Shown: piece after piece, positions 37,987 through 48,300 of the stretch
Layout of the letters: the number at the start of each line of letters is the position of its first letter
Position numbering within the stretch: position 1 is the stretch's first letter
DNA from: Coriaria nepalensis
Lineage: Eukaryota > Streptophyta > Magnoliopsida > Cucurbitales > Coriariaceae
Assembly: GCA_027186245.1 (NCBI GenBank)
Contig: CP114484.1
Span: 11,852,001-11,916,000 of the forward strand
Direction of reading: 5' to 3'
DNA: 64,000 nt
Notes under the pieces: model-generated
Seen by the model: the letters and a program-made list of their open reading frames with translations, nothing else
What the model was told of the DNA's origin: nothing
The model's database searches: none
Translations under genes and position numbers: made by a program

Positions 37987-39304
37987 ATGGAGCTTCATCT
38001 CCTCCCCATCCTCACTTTTCTCACTGTTAGCTACTTCTATCTTTGTCTTCTTTTACTTTCTTCCAAGTCACTTCGTATGAAGAATGTAAGGGTTTTTCTA
38101 ACCTTTTTTTTTTGGCAGCTTGTAGTAGTGGCTAGTAACGCTGCCATGCCACCTGAAGAGTATTGGAACTCAGTACTGCCCAACACTGCAATGCCAAAAG
38201 CAATCACCGATCTTCTAGTGCCATCTGGTATGTTACGTAAAACAAAAATAGACACATAGTGTATAGACTGAAAGAGCCACTTTTTTTTTACCATCCTTAG
38301 TTTGACACAAAGGAACGTACTATCTCTTACTGCAGACGTATATATTATTGATGTGAAAGAAAATAGTAGATCTAATGTGATGTGCACTTAATGTGGAGAT
38401 ACTTGCAGAATTCAAGGATGAAAAATCCACCTCTGTATCTGTCGGCAAAGGTGAAGTGTACGTAGGCACAAGAAAACCAATTAAGCCGACAAGGAGAACA
38501 GACGTAGGTGTCGGCAAAGGAGGAGTGTCCGTAAGAACCGGCAAGAAAAAGCCCGTTTACGTCGGAGTCAAGCCCGGCGCAAACCCATTCCTATACAATT
38601 ATGCTGCAACCAAAACTCAACTTCATGACAACCCAAACGTAGCTCTCTTCTTCTTACAAAACAACCTCCAACCCGGCTCCAAATTCACTCTCCATTTCCC
38701 CAAAACTTCCTCCTCAAACCCCCCAACGGCTTTCTTGGCCCGAAAAATTGCAGACTCTATCCCGTTTTCATCAAAAAGGCTCTCGCAAATCTTCGACCAC
38801 TTCAACGTAAAACCCGGAACTTTAGAATCCGAAACCATGGAGAACACAATAAAAGAATGTGAAGCGGCTAGTATCAAAGGAGAAGAGAAGTATTGCGCAA
38901 CTTCAATGGAGTCAATGGTTGACTTCAGCACCTCCAAGCTTGGAAAGAATGTTAAGGCAATATCTACAGAGGTGGAGATCAAAGACAGCACCAAAACGCA
39001 GAGTTTTACGGTCTTAAACGGGGTGAAGAAAGTGGGAAGTGATAAAAAGGCAGTTGTTTGTCACAAGGAAGAGTATCCTTATGCTGTGTTTTACTGCCAT
39101 TCAACGGACAGGATTACAACTTACGAGGTCCCATTGGAGGGTGTAGATGATGGGATTAAGGTTAATGCAGTTGCTGTCTGTCATGCTGATACATCAGCTT
39201 GGAACCCTAAGCACTTGGCTTTTCAAGTGCTTAAGGTCAAGCCTGGAACAGTTCCTGTTTGCCATTTTCTTCCTCAGGATCATGTTGTTTGGGTTTCAGA
39301 GTAG
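37987..39304 (+). CDS. BURP-domain protein, RD22-like (copy 2)
   Basis: Tandem paralogue of the gene at 34434. Exons 37987-38025, 38119-38227 and 38409-39304 total 1044 nt, or 347 aa. The signal peptide is MELHLLPILTFLTLVVVASN. The linker is about 30 residues longer than in copy 1 and carries a repeated VGKGxV-type unit (SVGKGEVYVGTRK, then VGVGKGGVSVRTG and VYVGVKPGANPFLYN), which is the ancestral-looking RD22 layout. The BURP domain with all four CH pairs is intact. The last CH is followed by LPQDHVVWVSE, where copy 1 has LSQDH. Differences between the copies in the last 490 bases are mostly silent. Confidence 0.93.
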
Positions 39305-40423
39305 GATGATCTTATGGGAACCGTCCGTGAAAATTACTACGCACAGTGTTTTATGTTATAAGGTTTTATGATTATGTGTATGTATTAAACATGTTTGATC
39401 GTAGATTTGGTCAGATTATGTGCTTAATTAAACTCTTTGTCTAGTTAATCAGGTAGTGTCGTTTGTACTGTGAATGCGGTAATAGACTACATATAATCAC
39501 GCTTTATCTATACGTATATATAAATATCTTCTTATTTTAACTTTTTTTTTTCCTTCTTTAATCTGGTTTATCTCCGATGGAAGAAGAAAATGGAACCAGA
39601 TCAACTTATGTTTTGCAAGGGTATGGTATCGATCTGGTCGGCAGTGGCGGAGTGGCAGAACAATGATTCAAAATCAATCCGACAGGATTTCAAGCGATAA
39701 TTTTTAATGATACTTTAGATTTTATATTTCATAACATATTATAAATTATACAACATAACAAAAGAAAAACAACGGTAACAAAATAAGAAGGTTAGAGGGA
39801 CTATATAAATTCATAAATAAATCATCTTGTTCTTATAATTGTATCTTTTATGGAGTTATTTTTTGAAAATTCTGTAAAATAATGTCATTATATTATCAAT
39901 TATTATAAATATCATTCATTCTCTTGATATATATCATTATGCTATCATTCATCTTATTATGTAAATCGGTCTTTATGATATTCATTGCATAAAATACTCT
40001 CTCTACATACCCGATGACTGTTGACTCTCGAATGAAATCAGAAAATAGACTTTATCAACCATTTGCAAACCCTTACATACCCGATGACTGTTGTTGCCGC
40101 CGGAAGAGTGGGATTTTGCGAGAACTCATTCTGCTTGGCTGCGTGAGGAGGAAAGTGGAAAGAGGTTGTAGACTTGTTCTGGTAAGTGATGAACTGGTGG
40201 GATCAGTGGGCTGTGGGTCGGTGGGTTAATTTCATAGGATTTGGGTGTATTAGCCTAAATCGTTTTTTGGGCTTATTGGTTAGTTGTATTGGGCTTTATA
40301 ATTGATCCAATGAGCGTCTTATATTTTCTTCCACCTTTCACGCTCAATCCTTGGGTTCAAGCTACTTCCATGGCTGCCAAAGAAACCAGCAGCAGATCCT
40401 TTTTTTTTTTTTCTCGCGGCAGG
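39305..40423. other. Spacer between BURP copy 2 and the BURP pseudogene
   Basis: The 3' flank of copy 2 runs to about 39520, then AT-rich DNA. A 20-base direct repeat (TACATACCCGATGACTGTTG) lies at 40004-40023 and 40074-40093. Sequence from 40100 to 40420 is not similar to the promoters of the other two BURP genes, so the pseudogene has lost its upstream part. Confidence 0.55.
40004..40093. repeat. 20-base direct repeat, 70-base period
   Basis: Two identical copies of TACATACCCGATGACTGTTG at 40004-40023 and 40074-40093. The 50 bases between them show no further repetition. Confidence 0.85.
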
Positions 40424-41270
40424 GTTCCGCCGTTTACGTCCGAGTCAAGCCGGCCGGACCAAACCCATTCATATACAATACAGTTGCTTATGCTGCAACC
40501 AAAACTCAACTTCATGGCAAGCCAAACGTATTCTTCTCACAAAACAACCTCCAACCCGGCTCCAAATTTACTCTCCACTTCCCCAAAATATCCTCCACAA
40601 ACACCCCCAACGACTTTCCTGCTCCGAAAAATCGCACTCTATCCCGTTTTCATCAAAAAAGCTCTCGCAAATCTACGATCACTTTTACGGATGGTACGAA
40701 AGGAGAAGAAAAGCATTGTGCAACTTCATTGGAGTCAATGGTTGACTTCAGCACCTTCAAGCTTGGTAAAAATGTTAAGGCAATATCTACAGAGGTGGAG
40801 ATCAGAGACAGCACCAAAAAGCAGCGTTTTACTGTCTTAAACGGGGTGAAGAAAGTGGGACGTGATGAAAAGGCAGTTGTGTGTCACAAGTAGGAGTATG
40901 CTTATGCTGTGTTTTATTGCCATTCAACGGACAAGATTACAGCCTCCGAGATCCCATTGAAGGGTGAAGATGATGGGATTATGGTTAATGCACTTGCTGT
41001 CTCTCATCTTGATACATCTGGTTGGAACCCTAAGAATTTGGCTTTTCAAGTGCTTAAGGTCAAGCCTGGTACTGTTCCTGCAATTTTCTTCATCAGGATC
41101 ATGTTGTTTGGGTTTCAGATCAAACCGTCGGTGAAAATTACTACGTACCGATGTTTTATGTGATAAAGGTTTGCGATTACAGATATGTATTAAACAAGTT
41201 TGATCGTAGATTTGGTGTGATTATGTGCTTAATTAAACTCTTGGTAGGGTTAATCAAATAGTAATTATCA
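40424..41270 (+). pseudogene. BURP-domain pseudogene (copy 3)
   Basis: Begins abruptly in the middle of the linker (VYVRVKPAGPNPFIYN), so signal peptide, exons 1-2 and promoter are absent. The VYVxVKP segment shows it derives from a copy-2-like long form. Lesions: a frame change after FPKISSTNTPN; loss of about 65 bases between the equivalent of FDHFNV and GEEKYCATS; TAG after VVCHK, where the other copies have GAAGAG (near 40891); and a frame change near VPAIF at the end. The third Cys-His pair reads SH and the fourth is missing. Divergence from copies 1-2 is far greater than between those two. The 3' flank still matches them to about 41270. Confidence 0.85.
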
Positions 41271-42385
41271 AAATTTCATTAATTTAATATAGTATTTTTT
41301 TTATTTATATATACTTAAATTTCTGTCAATTTAAGATATAGATAAAATAAATTTATTTTAATTATTTATAAAATAATATTTATATTATTATTTTCATTGA
41401 AATATTCTATTATTAAAATTTATTTTAATCTATATAATTCCAATCTAATTAAAACTTCCTAAATATTTGTGGTTTAACTTTTTTTCATTATTTTGTTTAT
41501 AATTTTAGGAAGCCGCGCTAATTTCCTGATTTTTCCAAAAAAGAAAAAAAGAAAAAAAAAAAAAGAAAAAAGAAAACCGGGAGTCCCGGACCTTCCGGTT
41601 GCGTGGCCGTGTATATAAATTAGTGGTTTTCCCCCCGAACGCGCAGTTGTCAAAACCGTCGTCAGTGAAGAGAACGTGAGAGAGCTCTGGGCGCGCGCTT
41701 ATCCGCCAACGCTAGGGTTTTCTACGGCAACGGGTAGAGAAAAATTGCAGGCCATTCCCTCTCAGTCTTCGTCATTGTAAGTTTTTTTTTTTTCACAGAA
41801 ATTTAAGCCTATCGTGAGTCTCTGTTTCTCCGTTTCAGAGCTCTTTGTTACGGCCATTTAACCTCTCAGTATTTATTCTTTTTGTTTTCCGCTGAGTGAT
41901 TCGGAACCTTTTTTGTTTTGACGGAGAAAGTTTATGTAGTGATTTTAAATGGTTCGATTTGATATAGCAGTTTAGGGTTTTATGGGTTCATGACTAGTAC
42001 GCCGCTTTATGAATTTCGTCAGCTGGATTTATTGTCAGGTATATGAATTTTGCGGTTTTTAAAAATTTTATTTTAAGAATTATCTATTGGAAAATTTGTT
42101 TCATGCTGTTTTCTTAGGTCGAAGGAGAACTGTTGTTTTTCGAGGAGACTATGGTCTTGGGTTTCTGCTTAAGCTAAGGGAAAATTTGTATTTGATTGCA
42201 AAATTAGGAAGTTGATTACTATTTTTCTGTATTACTTTGCAGTCGCGCATTGTAGAAGTCCTATTGATTTTATGTGAGTTTATTCGTAGGGTTTCCTTGC
42301 TCGTCTCTCTTCTCATTTTCTCCTTCACTATCTGTCTTTCAGTTATATATACATTGCTTTACCAGAGAAGACCTTCTATGGGACA
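41271..42385. other. Promoter and 5' leader region of ASI1
   Basis: AT-rich to about 41510, a purine tract at 41540-41577, then a GC-richer transcription-start-like region (41580-41775). A strong donor (TTGTAAGT) near 41777 and several pyrimidine-AG sites before 42385 suggest at least one 5' UTR intron. No upstream coding exon is evident. Confidence 0.5.
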
Positions 42386-45300
42386 ATGGTAAAAGAAGAG
42401 AATGTTGAGAACATTGAATTGAAATCAGGTAAACAGGAAGGAATTGATGGGAAAAAGGATGAAGCAGAGAATGTTGAGAACATTGAATTCAAATGGGGCA
42501 AACAGAGAGGAATTGGTGGGAAAAAGAGAGATGTTCAGTTTTATGAGTCTTTTACTTATGATGGTGTACAGTACTCTCTTTATGACTCTGTTTACGTGTT
42601 TAAGGAAAGTGAACCCGAGCCTTATATTGGCAAACTAATAAAAATCTGGAAAAATGCTGATACCACAAAGAAAGTGAAGATACTCTGGTTTTTTCGGCCT
42701 TGTGAGATTCTAAAGTTTCTCGGAGCTGAAGTCACTCTTGATGCTGAATTATTTTTGGCATCCGGCGATGGTGTAGGTCTGGCAAATGTCAATCCTTTGG
42801 TAATTGGCGATTAACTATATCTGCATTTCATTGTACTTCTGATATTTTACTGCTTGGAAGTACTACCGTTGTATTTTAACTTTGCTTGTCCATTATTTTG
42901 GCTTTGTTTGCATCTGCAAATCTTGTTTGTTATTCATAGTAATCATATGTCACACTGTATGATTAGTTAGTTTACATTAGTGAATTGCTTTAAAATTTTT
43001 ACTTTCTAATAATATTTTCATTAGTTTTATATTTTACACTATTGAATGTAATGATGGAAATATTAAAAATATATACTTAGTTAGAGGTGATGTTTGAAAT
43101 CTATGTTGAAAGTTTTGGAATTGCTTTATCAGGAAGCAATTGCTGGGAAATGCAATGTTGTCTGCATTTCAAAGGAGAAGCGAAATGCACAGCCATCGAT
43201 TGAAGAGCAACGGATGGCTGATTTTGTATTTTATCGAACATTTGATGTCGAGCACCGTAAGATCTCCCATGATCTGGGTGACAAGATTGCCGGAATAGAT
43301 GGTGTGTGTGTGTGTGTGTGTGTGTTTCTTTTCCTTTTCTTTTTCCAAGTATAAAACTTTTTATTTTTAATATTTACGTCTGAATCTTTTTTGTTTTGTT
43401 TTTTTTGTAACAGTGTCAATAGGTCAATATCTAATCGCCTTTTCTCTATTTGCTTCAGTTAAATTGTTATTAAACAAAATAGATCTTCCAAAGGCCAAGG
43501 ATGTTCTGTTGCATGATCAGTGCAGAAAAACAGATGGTGGAAATGCAATTGCAAAGGCTGAGGCGACAATTCCTCCCAAACAAACCCACTCTAAAGGAAA
43601 CGTAAGATTAATTGAGAATTTATTGGTAGGAATGTATATGGATCAGTTGAATTGGATTTTAGTATTTTTTTTTAAATCCAATTAATGAAATGCGGTTATT
43701 AATTCAAAGCCAAACCCAACTAAGCTTGTACCCAAGATTCAAAAAACATAGTGTTATACTTATGCTTGTCCCAAAGTTTCAAAAAATACATAGTTCAGAA
43801 CTCGAACTTTAAGATTTATATTAATGTAGTTAAACTCTTGGGAGAAGTAGTCATGCATAAAAATGTCGGGTATCAAGTATTTGGAGTTTATATCCATTAC
43901 AACATTTCGGGTTTATCTAATTTCGTCCAATTTGGATTTTATATCCAACTTTGATTTCGATTGTTTTAATCAGTTTGTGCAACCCCATTTATTGGTATTC
44001 TATGCAAAGATCTTTTTCAATGCTAATTTAAAAAAATATATTTATTAATAGGTTGGAAGTGAAATTAAGCTTGGCTCCACTATTGGTGGTGGAAAAGATA
44101 AAATGGCTAACAATCTAGAACTCTTAAAGGGTGAGTTACCATCGGGGTTGAGAATTGGTTCTAATAAAACTCAGGGTAAGGATGCTAAAGCTTGCGTCCT
44201 TGAAGCTGAGGTTTCAGCGAAAGTAAGATTTAGTAAGGATTTTGAAGAATTGGATCACAGACTATTGAACAAGGCAAAGCTTGATGGAACTCCTCATTTA
44301 GTAGGAGATAAGAACAAACGAAAGATTCCCCAGGATTCTCGTGGTATTGAAGAACGCCATGCAAAGAAGCTAAGGTTGGATGAGAAGCAAACAAAACTTG
44401 CTAACGGTAAGATGCCTAAGTCACCTCAACGAGTTTTGGCAGATGAAGAGAATGAAATTGATAGTCGAGAAATAGAAGTCACAAGAATGCCAGAACCCGT
44501 AAGTTTATATGTCGCATTGTACTTTTTTTTTGTTTCATTATTCATTTATAGAATGACACTTCATCACTAATAATTATCCTTGCTATTTCTTTTACCTTGA
44601 TGTGAAACTTTTGTTTTTTTGATCAGATTTAATTCTTATCATTACAATCTTTTAAATGTTGACAGGAATCAAGCAAATGGTTTAAGGCACTTGTAAGTCA
44701 CTCTTTCTCACCACTTCATCACCCTATTGATATCCACTTTACTTGTATATGTGTGTGAATCACTTTGAGGTTTAAATTTGTTCCATTTCTCATGGTTTTT
44801 TATTTTTTATTTTTTTGATCGAGAAGGAGAGTAAGAGTAGCCTAGGGCTCCCTTTGAGTTGTCATCATCATCATTATAACCCATCATCATCATCATTATA
44901 ACCCATCATCATCATTATAACCCATCATCATCATTATAACCCATCATCATCATATCGTTGCGTAGTTGGATTTCTTCCCTCACAGCCTCCATCTTTTTTC
45001 AACGGCCTACTCCTCCATCAACATCCTCCACTTACCTGCCAATCTAAACTTTATCTGATTTGGGCCGTGTCTGGTTTACCCCGCACATGATTAAATGTCT
45101 CTATCTAAATGTCCTCTATAGGGGCTACACCTAGGTATCTTCTTTTATGTTATTCCTAATTTTATCACTGTGACTCTTACCACATATCTATTTTAACATA
45201 TGCGTCTCTGCTACCACCATCTTATGCGTATGTTGTCTCATATTAACCCAGTATTCATAGCCATAAAACATAACTAGTCGAACGATTGTCTTGTAATATT

Positions 45301-48300
45301 TTGCTTTCAAATATTCTCTTTTCAAAAGTTAGTCTCAGTCTAATAAATTTACCCAAATGGAGCTATAGATTGGATATTGTGAACCTAAATTGAACAATGT
45401 CCTTATATAGTATAAAATCAAGTATATCCAAATGAAACATTCATGTTCTTAATATTAGAATTTCTTTTAGGACAAGTTCATTAAATTCTACTTCTCCAAA
45501 CACTAATCAAGTAAAATAATTACCTTAATCACAGCCCTGGGAAGAGAGAATGAAAGATGCTTATGAGAAGGGAACGCTTGTTTTGATTCAAAATTTAGAT
45601 CCAACTTACACTTCAACAGAAATACAGGTAAAGTGATTTCTTAATTGTATCTATCGCTTTGGTCATAAATTTCTATCATTGTGCATTCTCCTCATATGGT
45701 AACACATCCACAATTTTATATTTATTAGACAGAGGAATAAGTAGGCATTATGGTCTCAATATTATTGATTATCTAGTCATCATTAATTTAGCCGTAATGG
45801 AATGAAGTGTAATTGTGGTATGAAATGGGCTGACTTTAATGTAGTGGAATGACCATTTTTATGTGTTTGGTTTGTTATAATGTCATTTGCAACACATGCA
45901 CAGAAGTGCTAAAAAAACGTCGTACCATTCATAATACAGTGTCATAATTCAACAACTAGTTGTTATGAATACCCAAATGATTAAGTTAATTTTTTTAGTC
46001 CCTCTATTTTCACAGTTCTACTATATTTGTCGTTATACTTTCAATTGGATTCATGTGGTATTTGACCTTTCATTTTAGTTCTATTTTAGTCCCCGGTAAA
46101 AACAATAGATAGAAAATTTAAAAGAATTCCAAAAAGATCCTCATTTTTTTTTTCAGTCCTTCCTCAAACTACCTTCCATCAATTTAGGCCCCCCAAAGGT
46201 CATCCATCGAGCCACCGGTGTATCAAAAGTCATCCAGTCCCATTTGATATCTCTCTTTCAAACTTTTGATTAGGTTTTGAGAACCTTGACTTTACAACCT
46301 AGATCGCGAATCCGGGTTGTTGAATCCCACATCTGTAATTTGGATTGGTGAGTGCTCGTGGTGGTGGCATCGACAAATGTGGCGATCGGTGGTTGTCCAG
46401 GTGGATATTGTGTGCGAAAATTAAGATGAAGATTATGAAAATCGAAAAGAAATATCACTTGAGTTTGGAAAAATAAAAGAACAATATTATGATGACCTTT
46501 GATGGAGGAGCGATGAAGTCATAGATATGGTGGTGGTTGGGTGGCTGACCCTTTAGGGTAAATAATGATGGAAGGTGATTTGTGGAAGAATGGGTGGGAG
46601 TTGAAAAGCAAAAAATTTTGAGGATCTTTTTAGAATTTTTTAATATTTTCTTTCTATTGTTTTTACCACATGGATTAACATAAGACTGAAATGAACTTAT
46701 CAAATTAATATCTAAGTCAATTGAAACTAGAAGGATAAAAATGGATAACAATAGAGGTACTAAACCAATTATTTAACCAAGGATTAAAGAACTTTGTTTT
46801 CCCATTTTATGGGTTCAAAAGTTCAAATTGATACTTGGAAAGATTGAGCTATCCGAATTGTATTGTAGTTATATATATTTAGTTGTATTGGATATTGCAC
46901 TTGGATTTGGGAGTCGTAGATTTGTGCCACAAACTAGAGTTTCACATGCCAACGTTTCACCAAGTGGAGTTTCACATGGAATAATATATTGCACCCATCA
47001 CTTGAGAAATCATTTCAAAAGATATGTCACATATTCATGTCTAAAGTAAAGCACAAGTGGATAAGCTTCTCGTTACTCTTTTGTGGATGGCAAATGATGG
47101 TTGGTGGTGGTGAGTTGGGTTTAGCGGTTTAAGGGCTCTAAGTTTAAAGAAATGGATTAGAGATTCGGGGTATTGAGATAATGGTGGGGTTTGTAAATGG
47201 TATTTTAATCTCAAGTATATTGATGTAAAGGGCTCTCTCAAAATAGGTGTTGGGCAATCTAATGGAATCTAAACCTAGTAGAAGGCATATCGATAAATTA
47301 CTCCCATCATAGATCAACATAACTTCTGATGTTTGGAGGCACATAATTTGGTTTGGATGTGATGGTTGAGGATTTCATTCAAGAAAGCATTTCAAATCTC
47401 TTTGGGATCATACTACCGTACACAAATTTCTATACATTTTATCGTAGGGTTCCATTACTTTGGACTCAAATGTATGGGGCTCGAGCAGTTGGTGGGTGAA
47501 CATCTCATCAAAGTCTATTCTATTCAATTTTTTTTACCTATCAGGAGTAGAATCTGCATGCCTCTAAGGTTCTAATTTTGGATGGCACTCTGGGGAGCGA
47601 GCACGCTTACTACCAAGCCAACCCCAAGGGTTGCAAATATTATTTTTGTTGGCATGTTGGAGGTTCTAATAAGAAGGAGAGACACCTTGGGTTATGTGTG
47701 ATGGAAGTCAATCAAAATGATGCAATGAGAATTATGTGCATATCAACTCATCTATTAAAACTTTTCTTTTTCTCGTATATGCCAAATATGTTTGCATTCT
47801 TAATGCTTGATATACATAAGTGGCCTCATTGCTTAACTACTTAAGGTTTGGAATCATTGATTGTTTAACATGGCATTGAGCATAAGTCTTGGGTTCAGAC
47901 CACCCTAGTCCCCTATCTAGCCCTTTTACATATCATACGGTTATTGTCTCTCCTTGTTTGTTGTCTACTTGAACATGCAAGGCATGTTAAGTTATCAATC
48001 GTCTCCCAAGCTTATGCTATGGGAGCTATCTTGATTTAAGCCCAAACTTGTGCTCTGATACTATGTAGAAATTTTGACTTTCATCTCAAGACCGTGCTGA
48101 CAAACTCATCACTTGAATGTTGATTTCAAAGGCTAGATTTTCTTAATGTAGTATACTTGTTTTCTTAATGTAGTATACTCATATAACTCTCATGTGTGGC
48201 ATGATTTTGATCCTAACACATGAACATTCATATGAGTGACGTGAAGCAAGTGCGATGATTAAGTTCATCCCATGTGGGTCTGGCTCTGATGCCATGTTAA

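Larger units (their letters stand above)
36685..39520 (+). repeat. Segmental duplication, copy B (with second BURP gene)
   Basis: Partner of 31870-35930. It lacks the roughly 1.2 kb AT-rich block found in copy A. Bases 37620-37749 are a short stretch without a clear match in copy A. Coding exon 3 and the first 150 bases of 3' flank are the best-conserved part, with only a handful of differences in about 490 bases. Confidence 0.75.

Noticed and set aside
44861..44954. Regularly spaced repeats resembling a CRISPR array
   Set aside because: The units are contiguous variants of one another with no unique spacers; it is a minisatellite in a plant intron.
46270..46751. Two minus-strand open frames of 62 and 98 residues
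   Set aside because: They fall inside the foldback element in ASI1 intron 6 and show no recognisable protein features.
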